The notes under the pieces were generated by a model. It made no database searches and was not told the DNA's origin. It saw only the letters and a program-made list of their open reading frames with translations. This document shows positions 9,196 through 19,600 of a stretch of DNA of 64,000 nucleotides, in pieces. Within the stretch, counting starts at the first letter, position 1. Every line of letters begins with the position of its first letter. Source of the stretch: Edaphochlamys debaryana (Eukaryota > Chlorophyta > Chlorophyceae > Chlamydomonadales). Made by a program: the position numbers and the translations under genes. Location: positions 1 through 64,000 of the forward strand of contig JAEHOE010000146.1 of NCBI GenBank assembly GCA_016858145.1. Reading direction: 5' to 3'.

Positions 9196-12100
9196 GTGTA
9201 CATGGTGGGAGGGCCCAGCGCCACCGGCATTATCTCCCCAAGCGGGCGACGTGTAAGATTCGCAATGGAGGCGGCTCCAACATCCCCCGACGCTCAACCT
9301 CGAGCAAGCCAGGAGAACGAGCCGCCCGGCTCCACGGCACCGGGCAACACGGACGGAGCCGGACCCTCAGGATCACAGCCCCGTCACGAAAGCCTGCCGG
9401 CGCCCATGTCTCTGGAACCTGACAGTGATGAAACGGCATCCCCGACCACAACGGAGACAGAAGAGGAAGCTGAGGAAAGCGAGGATTTGGACAAGCCAAC
9501 GCACGACGATCCCGACCCGCCACGGGCTGAACAGCCCGTCCGCACGTCAGGACGCCTGCGCCGCTTTAACTCCTTGCTAGCCGACTTTGAGGAAGTAGAG
9601 CGCGCAAGAAAGGTAATCGAGGATGACGACCCAGACCCAAGGGTAGCCTGCGCCGTCTGTGCCAAGCCCATGCCCAGCCGCAACATGCTGATCTGCGACT
9701 ACCCCGGCTGCAACAAGGGTTGGCACACCACATGCCTTCGCCCCCCTCTCCAACTTATCCCTGCAGGCAACTGGATCTGCCCCATGCACGCCGGCGACTG
9801 GCCGGGACCTTACAGGGACGTTGTGGGACGAGCTGTATCAGCACGCGCCCTCTCGCCAATAGACCTGGTGTCAGACGAAGACAAGGGGCCAACACCACGC
9901 AAGTCGGCAGCTCAAGCAATCCCCAACGATACCGCATCACCTAGCCCTGAGCTAGACTCCTCTGAGCTACGACAATTCTCATCAGACGGAGCAGAGGAGC
10001 TAGACGAGCGAGATGATATGATCAACGGACGGCGGCAGCGCCCTGTGTGGGAAGACACGACCCTCCTAAATTACCTGAAGACGGAGCGCCTGGTCATTGA
10101 CCCGGCCACCCTCAGCTCTTCAGATGCGCTAGCTATAACAGAGGAGGTGCAACGCGTCAAGGCACGCAGCGCCCTATACGCCTTTCAGGACAACAAGCTG
10201 TACCGCCTTCCCACAGAACCAAGCGGGAACGCGCGCATCGTGCCAAACCCCGAGCAACGACAAGCACTAGCACGAAGGATGCACGAATCAGGCACGGTCG
10301 CAACCCCCGAAGCCAAACCCGAGTTGTTCGGCCCCCAGGGGCCCGAAAGCTCGGATGAAGACCTGCCTGCCGCAGAACCCATACCTGGGGCCCAACCAAG
10401 CACCGGCCCCCGCCAACGCCGCACCAACAGCGTATGGCTGGACGAGCCAGTACTGGAATACATCAAAACAGGCAAACTCAAGCTGTCGTACGGCCTACTC
10501 GACGAGCGCGACCCCTTGAAACTGTCAAGAGAGGTACAACGGGTACGAAAAAGGGCCAAGCGCTACACCTTCGATCACGACAAAGGACAACTCATGCGCC
10601 ACAGCAGCAACGGACCCCGCGTGGTACCACCTCCAGAGCAATGCGTCAAGATAGCGCAAGATATGCACGCGCTAGGCCACCTAGGAGTGGACAAGACGGT
10701 GAGCTTAGTGGCATCACACTACTGGTTCGAACGCATGCGCCCCATATGCCGAGAAGTGGTGGCATCATGCGAAGCCTGCTCGTCTCAGCGCCAAATCCTG
10801 CTGCGCAGAACCGTCCTACGACCACTACCCAACTCCCCCTTCAACTACCGCCTGCACGCCGATTTGCAAGGCAAGTTCCAACGCACCCCCAGCGGCAACG
10901 TGTTCTTGTTGGTAATCATCGACTCCTTCACCAAATGGCCAGAGGCCATCCCCATTCCCAACAAGCAAGCCACCACCGTGTTCCGCGCGCTCCATGACAC
11001 CTGGTTCGCAAGGTATGGCGTACCCACTGAGCTGGTCACCGATCGGGGAACAGAATTCGCTGGCGCTTTCAGCTCCGGCCTCCGCATGTACCACGTCGTC
11101 CACCGCCGCACAGCACCTTACGCCCCCACCGGTAACGGTCTCTGCGAGGCCATGGGCGGGCAGGTAGTAAGCCAACTGCGGTCGCTAGCCGCAGCGGAGA
11201 ACCGGTGGGACGAAGTGTGCCAACGAGCCCTGTGGGCCTACCGTGCATCTCTACATTCGTCTACGCGTGTGTCACCCGCGCTGGCCATGTTTGGACGAGA
11301 GCTTCGGTTACGAGGAGACCTACCCGAGCCTCCTGCCGAAGCCCCGGACATCAACCCCGACGAGGTGCCCATAGAGTGGCAAGCCGAGCACTACCAGGAA
11401 CTGCAGGAGAGAAAGGAACAGATGGACACAACGGCGGCTAAGATATTTGTCAACAATGACAAGGCCAAGGCCCGACAGGTGGTTGCGTACGACAAACGAC
11501 AGCACCGAACAACTGGGAGGCAGCGCAAGGCGGGAGGCAAGCGCGCCCCAGCACCAAGTGAAGTCAAGGACAAGGAGGAGGAAACACCGCAGAGACACGC
11601 CCCCGCCGCTACAACCCAGGCAAAAAGCCACTCCCCCGAGCACGACAAGCCAACAACCACCTCACCAAGCCACCCTGAGGCTACCACAACCACCCAGGCA
11701 ATCCCCAACGCGTCCTCACCGGCGACTGGGAACCAGGAAACGACGGCGCCCTCAGCGGTGAAGCCCCAGAGGCCGCACACGCAGGATGGACCTGAGGCAA
11801 TGGAGGAAGATGGGACATGGGCGGTCAAGGATGAAGAACTGCCAGGATGCCCCCCACTGCGCCCTGGGGAGTTCTGCTACATGAAGAAGGAGAAAAACCG
11901 CAAGATGCAACGGAAGGTGGAAGGCCCGTACAAATACTGTTTCTACACGCCAAGGGGCAACTATGCCGTGGTTGAGGGAGCTGATGGTAAAAGATTCGCC
12001 GTGGCCCTTCACCGCCTACTGGTTAACCCCACTCACGGGATTAAGCGACCACGGCCGAATAGACCGGAACCGCTCAACACCACCAAGAAGTCACCAAGGC

Positions 12101-12324
12101 ACGGGCCTGGAGGAACAGGCAAGGGAGGACAGGAGACCGCTCAAGCAAGCGCCCAGCCAGACCGGGAACCGACCGCAGTGGCGACAAGGTCCCCGCCACC
12201 GGCTTCCAACCACCTTCCGCCCGCCGGAACCCCAGCCACATTACACGAAAGCGTGATGAAGAACGTCACCAAACCCCGCAAACTCCCTGAAGGCAGCGAG
12301 TGCGAGGACATGGCCGATGCATAA
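9196..12324 (+). CDS. pol: Retroelement pol: PHD finger, integrase, GPY/F-like module
   Basis: A 1042-residue ORF. Residues about 152-198 form a PHD-type zinc finger: CAVC (152-155), a CDYPGC pair, HTTC, and a final NWICPMH in which the usual last Cys is His. Residues about 279-366 and 406-498 are two copies of a related pre-integrase module; only the second continues into the HHCC finger (HALGHLG to CEAC, about 490-528). The integrase core has Asp556 (HADLQG), Asp616 (VTDRGTEF) and Glu651 (NGLCEAMG), with 34 residues between the last two. A Lys/Glu/Pro-rich linker leads to a GPY/F-like segment (PGEFCYMKK, VEGPYKY, about 890-940). Role: inserts element cDNA into chromatin. The PHD finger may bind a histone tail and steer insertion; that is inference. 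Confidence 0.88.
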   Translation: MYMVGGPSATGIISPSGRRVRFAMEAAPTSPDAQPRASQENEPPGSTAPGNTDGAGPSGSQPRHESLPAPMSLEPDSDETASPTTTETEEEAEESEDLDKPTHDDPDPPRAEQPVRTSGRLRRFNSLLADFEEVERARKVIEDDDPDPRVACAVCAKPMPSRNMLICDYPGCNKGWHTTCLRPPLQLIPAGNWICPMHAGDWPGPYRDVVGRAVSARALSPIDLVSDEDKGPTPRKSAAQAIPNDTASPSPELDSSELRQFSSDGAEELDERDDMINGRRQRPVWEDTTLLNYLKTERLVIDPATLSSSDALAITEEVQRVKARSALYAFQDNKLYRLPTEPSGNARIVPNPEQRQALARRMHESGTVATPEAKPELFGPQGPESSDEDLPAAEPIPGAQPSTGPRQRRTNSVWLDEPVLEYIKTGKLKLSYGLLDERDPLKLSREVQRVRKRAKRYTFDHDKGQLMRHSSNGPRVVPPPEQCVKIAQDMHALGHLGVDKTVSLVASHYWFERMRPICREVVASCEACSSQRQILLRRTVLRPLPNSPFNYRLHADLQGKFQRTPSGNVFLLVIIDSFTKWPEAIPIPNKQATTVFRALHDTWFARYGVPTELVTDRGTEFAGAFSSGLRMYHVVHRRTAPYAPTGNGLCEAMGGQVVSQLRSLAAAENRWDEVCQRALWAYRASLHSSTRVSPALAMFGRELRLRGDLPEPPAEAPDINPDEVPIEWQAEHYQELQERKEQMDTTAAKIFVNNDKAKARQVVAYDKRQHRTTGRQRKAGGKRAPAPSEVKDKEEETPQRHAPAATTQAKSHSPEHDKPTTTSPSHPEATTTTQAIPNASSPATGNQETTAPSAVKPQRPHTQDGPEAMEEDGTWAVKDEELPGCPPLRPGEFCYMKKEKNRKMQRKVEGPYKYCFYTPRGNYAVVEGADGKRFAVALHRLLVNPTHGIKRPRPNRPEPLNTTKKSPRHGPGGTGKGGQETAQASAQPDREPTAVATRSPPPASNHLPPAGTPATLHESVMKNVTKPRKLPEGSECEDMADA
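10030..10690 (+). repeat. Tandem duplication of pre-integrase module
   Basis: Two in-frame stretches, 10030-10293 and 10411-10690, encode similar sequence: R(R/Q)xxxVWxD, a leucine-containing (N/E)YxKT segment, EVQRVxxR, a YxF(D)xxK(L/Q) strand, then (R)xVPxPEQ and MH. The second copy runs directly into the HHCC finger; the first ends at MHESG and lacks the downstream cysteines. They are separated by an acidic, proline-rich spacer of about 39 residues. Confidence 0.7.
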
Positions 12325-13649
12325 CCTACCTTCGGTCAGGAAAGCAAGCCCGAGAGCTACGAAAGCCGCTCGGAGAGAACCGATGAGCTAGGAACGACAA
12401 ACAAAAGAGTTCGCCTACAGACAAAAGGGGAAGGAAGAAAACATTTGAGCTCCGAGGCGTCCGCGGCAACAGGAAAAGAGGGCAGGAAGTGCCGCGGAAC
12501 AAAATTACGCCCGAAGCAAGCAAGCAAGGAAGGAAACAAGGATAAACCGGAGGCAACAGGCCCGATGCAGGAAAAGCAAGCGCCGTCCTCCCAGCCTTAC
12601 CAACAAGAGCTACGACTCCGGAAGTCATGCAACCGTGGCCAGAGCTTAGGCCACCAGCAGCATGACCCAGGGCGAGGACCGCGAGAGCTCCGAGAAGAAA
12701 GGAAGCCCCAAGGCACCGAAGCAGCCACAGGAGCTCCCCACTAACACTATAACAACAACAGCGGGGTCTGGAGCCTGGTTACAGGCGACCTCAAGCTAAA
12801 TAAGTACCAGCCGCCAAAATATCTGGAGCACAACGGGTGTGCCGAGACGCCGCTACCTAGCAAAAAGAGTTCACTATGAATAAGAGGCAGACGCTATGTG
12901 ACAAGTAAACCAGGGCGACACAGCGCCCGAAACAAACCACCCGTCCGTCATCAAACCGGCGGACGGGACACCAGACAACCCCCCATGCTGCGGCCCAGAC
13001 ATAGCAAATCAACGTATGGAACAGGATCACAGCGGAGAAAGCAAGAGGAGACGAGGAGGCGGACAACCCAACCAACGGCAACACGGGAAAATGCCGCACA
13101 CCAGAAGTGCTAAAACGCAACATGGCGCCCAACACCAGGCGAGTTAAGGCACAATGATGGAAAGCGGAGAACGGAAGACGGAAAGTGTGGCAACGTTAGA
13201 CGAGCAAGCAGTCCCACTGGAAGTGAAGGGTCTGTCCAATGAAAACAAGGCACGGGCCAGGAGGCGGAGACCCCGCGGCAGCCCACAGCCGGCGCGCCCA
13301 AGCACGCCACCATACCTACGCCTTCCCCCCCACGGCACTCAAAGCAACAACACTCACAACATCGCCTAGAGGCCGAGGAAGCGTTAAAACGGAGGAAGCT
13401 GAGACACCGGGGCGGGCCCGCCGTACCGCAATCGAAAGGGCAAGTGTGACCCAAAAGCTTAAAAGCAAAACGAAATGCGCAAGGAGCTATATACCCGCTC
13501 TCCCTGGCGCCCTTGCGCCACCCCTCGCTCTCACGCTCCTCAATTAGAGGAGCTTCTCCCCACGACTTCCGCTTCCAATTCGACCACTTCGCGCCCCCAA
13601 ACACCGCGAAACCGACTACGCCGTCCACGGACGAGAGCAACGCATCACG
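12325..13649. other. Non-coding, purine-rich spacer
   Basis: No ORF with coding character. The + strand is A/G-rich between about 12330 and 13300 (AGCAAGCAAGC-type runs) and switches to C-rich text after about 13490. It could hold the 3' end of the retroelement, but no LTR boundary or matching repeat was found in the window. Confidence 0.4.
13488..13493 (+). promoter_or_regulatory. TATA-like box upstream of the unknown ORF
   Basis: TATATA inside GGAGCTATATACCCGC, followed by a pyrimidine-rich, C-rich stretch and then the ATG at 13650. A similar GCTATATATT lies at 15578-15587 after the ORF. Function is inferred from sequence only. Confidence 0.3.
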
Positions 13650-15388
13650 ATGCATCGCTGCGCATCATCGCCGGGCTGGATCGGCAGTCGGGGCTTCCAG
13701 GCCCTGGCTGTCGGCGTCCTGCTTTTGATTCCCCAGATCACCGGCAACAAGGCCGAGGCAACCCCCAACGCGCCCCCCGGCAACGACGCCACCCCGCGTG
13801 CGCTCAACCCCGTGCGCACCACACCCAAGTACGACCCCATCGGCGTCCACAACGACAGCAGCTCGAGCGAGGACGAGAGGACGGTGAGAAGGAGGGAACG
13901 CAGACAAGCTTGGCGACGGGCGCGCAACCAAGACCCCAACACCGTCACAGCCGCCCCATCCCCAAGCCCTTGCAAACGCCGCCGCGTATCCTCCCCCGAC
14001 TTTCAGGACGAGGAGGACGGTCGCCGCAGCAAGCGCCGCAACACCGGCACCATGCCCCAAGCAACCGAGACAGTGAACTTCGTGGGAGCCCCGCTACGCC
14101 ACAGCATCGTTCCGCCATCCCCTTCCAGGCGGATGCCTACCAACAGATCAAGAACTCCCCCCACCAAGCCACGGCCCACGACAACGAAATCCTTCCCCGC
14201 GCTCCAGCTGCCGGCATCCTGAGCAACATTTTCAGCCGCCTGGCCCTCGTCGGGTGCCGCAACAGCCCTGCAAGCGCGATGGAAATCACCCCTGCCGAGA
14301 CCCCAACCGGTGCTCCGCCCGTTCCTCCCACGTATTCCGTCACCAACTCCCCCGTTCCCCCCGCCAACACCCCTAATCCCGGCAATATCACCAGCACCAA
14401 CCCCACTCCGCCTCCGTCCCCCGAGACTAGCCCCAAGCCTGTCCCCAGGTGGGCCGATTCGGAGATGGCAAGGTCTCTGCGTTGGCATCGGGAGGAGCCT
14501 GAGTCCTGGCGCCGGAATCCCAACGAGCCCCTGCGTTTTCGCTCACTCCGCCACATCGCCTTCAACCCCGACGGCCCCAATCTTCGCAGGTACGCCTGGG
14601 GATTGAACGAGGGCGCGGGTACCAGTTCAGGCGCTGGCCCTTCCAACACCCCCCACATGCCGACTGAGCCCATGATCCGCCACCACCTTCCTCTCTTTCC
14701 CTTCACCAACCCCAACTTCTACCCCCACGGCACCCTCACGATCGACCAGTACCGGCACGTCAGCTTGAAGCTATCGGCACTACTAATCGGCTTGGGAAAC
14801 GAGTTTCACGCTTATGCCAAGGCCACTGACAACACCGATACCCTGAACACCTGGCTGACCGCCAGTGCCCTCGACCCAAGCCTGCCCTTTTCCCTTCTCC
14901 TGGTTCACCTCCAGTCCCACCCCATGGTGGACGTGGAGGTGATCATTGAGCAGATGATCTGGCGGCTGATGAAGTGCCCCTGCTACGGTTGGTGGGAGGG
15001 TAGCCTGCCCAGCGACAACCAGGTTGAGCCTGAGGAAATGCTGGCCTGCGGCACACGCCGTGGACTTCGCTACCTGACCGCCTTCACGCAGTCCATGGGC
15101 TCTGCTTGGTCGACCGACCGGGCCGAGCTACTGACACGCATTAAGGTACTGACCGCTGAGCGCGATTCCGCCCGATCCAGCACCACCTTCTTTGAGGCAG
15201 AGGCCGGCACCCTTCACTGGGAGCTGATTGAGGTCATCAACGCTAAACACGCCTCTGACCTTGCCCTGGAGACACGCATTGACGTTCTCGAGGTGCAGCT
15301 GGCCGAGGTTTACAACGACCTGGCGGCCGCGCGCACGGCCATGCAGATGGACGTGGACAGTTCCGGATCGGACCTGGATCTGGACTAA
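13650..15388 (+). CDS. Unknown ORF downstream of pol, probably frame-shifted
   Basis: From ATG 13650 frame 3 encodes a Ser/Glu/Arg-rich region (SSSSEDER, then CKRRRVSSP, a nuclear-localisation-like basic patch) up to about 14110-14222. Frame 2 is then open to TAA at 15386-15388; its first good ATG is 14279. The frame-2 part has a proline-rich stretch, a globular middle (YRHVSLKLSALLIGLG, PCYGWWEGSLP), a predicted coiled coil near the C-terminus (about 15130-15340) and an acidic end (SSGSDLDLD). Joining the frames needs a one-base shift near 14110-14130 or an unseen intron. I recognise no family. It may be an extra 3' ORF of the retroelement, a second element's Gag, or a separate gene. Confidence 0.5.
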
Positions 15389-17228
15389 GTAGAGTTGAGA
15401 TCGACTTGGGTTTCTATTCATAACCGTTTGGGTTACCACCTTCATCATCAAAGCACTGCACGATCAATCCTGCACCAAGCACGCAACCCTATTCACCCCC
15501 CTAACGGCCAGGTTCTTAAGTGCGGCCCCAGCAGCCGCTGGACACCCCTTTCAAAACGCCCCTTCTGAGGGCGAGTGCTATATATTTTCTACCTCTCTTC
15601 CTCCCCCGAGGAGAGAGGGTACGCCCGCAGCGGGCATGGTTTTGTGAGCCCTTGAACAGAGACGGTGGACACTACAATTGGCTGCTTTATTGAAGTTTCC
15701 CGCGCGGGTTCAACCGCCGGGACGGCGTGCCGCAACTCCCCCCACATTGGATCAGCTGTTCAAAGGCAAGTAGTCATCACTTATTAAAAGGATTACCTAT
15801 TGGCGTGACGGTGACGCGTGGACACCCCGCCGGTAAAGACTGGTTTGCGAGAAGGAGCAAGGGACGACCAGGGTACGTGCCGTCGGACGGCGTGTGAGCT
15901 CCCCACTTCGGGAGCCACAGTTCGACGTGCTTATTAAGCTATCTTTTATTAAGCGCCGCTTGGCGCAGTTGCGAGAGGAACCTGACGCCGAGGCAGCGGA
16001 TGGCGACGCCCGGAGCCCAAGCCCCGGGCCCTCTGTAACACCAAAAACGAAGGATGACCGGAGCCATATGTGAGCCAGCCGAGCGCGAAAGCGCGAGGCG
16101 GCAGCGTTTCCGGGCCCCAGCCCGATGGCGCGACTTCCCCGAAAGCTTCCAGCAAGCCAGCCGACCAAAGCGCTAGGAGCCTTATGCTATTGCAGCATAG
16201 CCTGGTGCGTCAGCCGGCGTAACGGAGAAGGAGGAGAAAAGAAGCCCGAGCGGTGAGCCAAACAAGCTCACCTATTGAGCCCGAGCCCGCATATTGGTAA
16301 GGAGCTATTCCGAGTATGGACACCAGGGCAAGAAGATCATGATTCGAGCTACGGGAGACCCAGCTGGACGGTCGCCAAGTACGAGAACCTGCAGGAAGGA
16401 GCGGAGAGAACGGAGATAGCGTGGTTATTAGCTTAAAGAGTTAGCAAAGGTGACCGGACTAGGTAGGAGCGTGAGGTTCGGGTAGGCAGTTTTGGTCCGG
16501 GGGCGCGGCAGCCCGTGAGGCGGTAGGCCGGCCCCCTTGTGTTAGCCTTAGGTGAACCGTGGTCTTTGGGCGCAAGAACAGGCCGGCGGAGGCAACCCTC
16601 GAGGAGAGAGGCCCCAACAAAGCCAAGCCTTCGGCCGAACGCGTAGCCGCCGCGCCCGGCCTTCCGCCGCCCTCCTCCGCACACACTTGGATACCTCCGG
16701 TCATCAAGGGGCCGCCCAAACACACAGGGCGGCCCCAAGCGCAACTCCGGCACCCGAACGGCCCAAGCCCCCAAACTCGCCAGCAGAGTTCCGGCAGCTC
16801 CACCTCTGGGGAAGCCGGACGGAGCGCCCATCCCGGGCCGCGGAGCCGCATGAGGCGGCTGCCGTACCAATCCGGGCGCGACGGGAGGCTTATAGAGCCG
16901 CTGGGCCGCATTTCCAGAATAACCTTCACCAACCCCGAGGCCAACAAGCCTCAAACCCCCCAAACTCTCTCCCCCCAAACTCTCTCGACTCGTTCTCGGT
17001 ACTCGGCGAGCGCTCGGACTGATCACCCGCGCACTTGATATCGCGCCTGTAAACCCGCATCCTTCACCCGCTCCCCCGACACACCCGCTCCCCACACACA
17101 CGCACCGCGATACGACGCGACCTGCCTAAGCTCTGCTTGCTTAGGTCGCTCCCGACATACCCGGAACTCGGCTAGCCTAGGCCCTGCTAGCCCCGCTTTC
17201 CTTTAACGCCCGCAGGAGGTCGCCCCCC
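15389..17228. other. Non-coding region after the unknown ORF
   Basis: No convincing ORF. It contains a TATA-like GCTATATATT at 15578-15587 followed by a polypurine GAGGAGAGAGGG (about 15609-15620), a TGTAA at about 16034, and several short inverted repeats (TATGCT/AGCATA near 16185; CCTAAGC/GCTTAGG near 17125-17145). This could be 3' UTR or LTR-derived sequence, but no partner LTR is visible. Confidence 0.4.
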
Positions 17229-17288
17229 TGCCAGGCCGCCACACGCGCGGAAGCCCCCCTTCCCCCCGTGTGCCACCACTTGTGCTTT

Positions 17289-17612
17289 CCCCGAGCTTGC
17301 AGGTCTTCTTACCTGCCAAGCCAACCGGACGTGAGGCGGTACCACTCCCCCTGCCGGTTCCACGCAATCCCTTGCCCGCAAGACAACCTTGCCGGCCCAG
17401 GACGTGAGGAGCTCTCCTCCCCGTCCCTAAAGCCCCCCTGGGCTCCCTTTCCCCGAGCTTGCAGGTCTTCTTACCTGCCAAGCCAACCGGACGTGAGGCG
17501 GTACCACTCCCCCTGCCGGTTCCACGCAATCCCTTGCCCGCAAGACAACCTTGCCGGCCCAGGACGTGAGGAGCTCTCCTCCCCGTCCCTAAAGCCCCCC
17601 TGGGCTCCCTTT
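17289..17612. repeat. 162-bp direct tandem repeat, two copies
   Basis: 17289-17450 and 17451-17612 read as the same sequence by eye, starting CCCCGAGCTTGCAGG, and a third copy begins (CCCCGAGC) before diverging. Each unit contains the inverted pair CAGGT/ACCTG. A flanking motif (GCCAGGCCGCCACACG) occurs at about 17232 and again at about 17643, so the array sits within a larger duplication. The unit length is a multiple of three, which keeps reading frames open across it without implying a gene. Confidence 0.9.
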
Positions 17613-19020
17613 CCCCGAGCCCCCTCGCAGGTGTGACCACTTGCCAGGCCGCCACACGAGCGGAAGCTCCCCCTTCTCCCGGGTTCCACTACCCTCCGCC
17701 TGCAGGATATCCCTGCCGGCCCTCTGAGTGACGCAGGCGGTTTTGCCCGCCGTCACATCTCCCCCAGTGCCCAGCCCAGCGCTCCGGCACGGCGGCTTGC
17801 CCTCTTAACGGCCCCGCCCCTTCTCTCCCCCAGGTCCGCGCAAGGACAAACCTGCGCCTGACCGCTTAAGTGATTCCTAGGAGACGCGGCGGTTAAGACC
17901 CCCCTCCTAGCCAACCACCAACCCCCTTAGTGCCTCCGGTGCACCCAATACCGGCACCCCTGCACCCGCATACTGCCGCTGCACCCCCCCCAACGTTCCC
18001 ATCTCCGGTTACGGGACGCCGTACCCTAGGAACTAGCCGGGGCCTCTATACGCACGCGCACTCGAGACTCCGCACGAGGGGATCACCCTATACCCCAACA
18101 AGGTACGCCCCCAGGTACCAACCCGCACTAGGAGACGAGCGACAGCGAGGTGACGGTGCGTACTCAACCCGCACTCACCTGACACGCTTAGCGCTAGGAC
18201 AGCCTGCTTGCACCTGTCCGCTCTCTCCCCTTCCCGTGACCCCCAGGTCTACACGACCCGAGTCACGACACCGAGCCCGCACTGCAACGCCTAAGCACCG
18301 CACTGCACTAGGCACCTGACCGGACCCGCATCCGGCCGTGCCCTAGCACCTGCTTCCCTTCCGCACCGGTTTCCCTTCCCCGCCGGTCGTATTCCGCACG
18401 ACCACTCCCCCGGTTTGACGAGTCTCCTTACTCGGCTCTCCGCATCACGAACGTGTTCAACGGTCCTCGGCGCGCAAGACGCACATTCCCGAGTAAGCAC
18501 AACGTGCACGCCTTCTGAGGCGAGCGAAAAATTTGGTTGTGTTTGGAGGTACTTACTCCGGCAAAGCGTCACCGCTTTGCATTGGATCACCCTCCTTCGT
18601 ATGGGGAGGGAGCTCCGTACTGAGCACACGACGGGTTACTGGCGAGCGGGGCGACGTCTTGCAATGGACAATGGCTGCGGAGGGATAGGCCCGGGAAGGC
18701 CTGGGGGAGGCGGGCAGCAAGCTGGCAGCAGTCGAGGCATGGCGTCTGGTGCAGGCGGTAACAGCGGGTAGGGGGGGGGTTCCAGCATTGCATCACGCTT
18801 CCGCGGGACGCTGACGCTGGGGAAGGGTAGCTGCAAACAGAAAAGAGGTTCCTTTCGAAGCGGTGGTGGGGCTGGGTGGGGCGAGCCCGATCCGCCGTGC
18901 TGTCGCTGTCAGGGACCGAACGGTGTGGAACAGCTAGGCACAACGGTGTCAGATCTGACGAAACTCGCGAAAGTACCTGAGCCGAACGGCGCCCTAGACT
19001 ATACTCTGCCGACCGGCCAA
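17613..19020. other. Non-coding repeat-rich DNA
   Basis: C-rich text with short hairpins (for example GTGACG with CGTCAC at about 17727-17756). No ORF with coding character was found on either strand. Confidence 0.4.
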
Positions 19021-19080
19021 TCGTGCCAAGCGGCACGAACCCGCCCAAACACCCGCCCGTCCTGCCGTGGACGGGCGGGT
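19021..19080. repeat. Two adjacent hairpins
   Basis: 19021-19038 pairs TCGTGCC with GGCACGA (4-base loop), and 19051-19080 pairs an 11-base arm ACCCGCCCGTC with GACGGGCGGGT across an 8-base loop. Both are perfect. They may be a structured RNA 3' end or part of a mobile element end; nothing nearby decides. Confidence 0.6.
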
Positions 19081-19600
19081 ACGCTAGCTTAGCCGAACGC
19101 AGAAAACCTTGGTTTCCGCTACTGCGTGCTTCAGGTTAGGTCAACCGCCGCAATTGACGGTATCGGCGCCGGAAATAATCCCCTGCGCACATATAAGCTG
19201 TAAAGCCTAGGCAATTCGAAGCGGCACACAGCACTTCTTTCTCTCACGGCTGTTACGCTCTTCCCTTCATCCGGACATCCGGAGGCTTTTGGGAGCTCAC
19301 ACGACCGAGGGCATTGCTTCATACACAGCGCATGGCCAAAGTCAACAGTGTCATCCGCAGCGACAGACAGGATGCGATGTTACGATAGGAACCAGCTCCG
19401 AGCCGAGGCTGAGAGAGGTTAAGCGTGTAGCGCCACCTACCGGGTATGGCCCTCCCATACCAGCACCACCCTAGCAACAGCCAACTGTAGGTCGTTGAAC
19501 CACTGCTAGGGGGTCGCCACCCTGGGGCTTGTCCCCACCTGGCTATCCAGGCCATAGACCGCAGTTGGCCCTGTTACAAGGACACCCTACCGCACCCCCG

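Larger units (their letters stand above)
300..12324 (+). mobile_element. Ty3/gypsy-like LTR retroelement interior, decayed
   Basis: Seen: in order, gag-like modules, an aspartic protease motif, reverse transcriptase with a YWVDD centre, RNase H, a PHD finger, an HHCC integrase zinc finger, a DDE integrase core and a GPY/F-like C-terminal module. The order RT-RNase H-integrase is that of Ty3/gypsy elements (copia elements carry integrase before RT). The gag region is broken by many frame changes, and pol changes frame in the protease and between RNase H and integrase, so the copy is probably inactive. No primer-binding site, polypurine tract or LTR pair was identified; the left LTR may lie before base 1. 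Boundaries are therefore only those of recognisable coding sequence. Confidence 0.9.

Noticed and set aside
13475..13649. Start of the unknown ORF at 13475
   Set aside because: The frame-2 text before about 14100 is His/Pro/Arg-rich and does not look coding, while frame 3 from 13650 does.
13484..15600. TATA-containing segments at 13488 and 15578 as an LTR pair
   Set aside because: Beyond GCTATATA and a pyrimidine stretch the two regions do not match.
15700..15740. tRNA-like GGTTCAA motif
   Set aside because: The flanking arms do not pair and no acceptor or anticodon stem could be drawn.
17203..17655. ORFs on both strands across the 162-bp repeat
   Set aside because: They stay open because the unit is a multiple of three; no coding signal apart from that.
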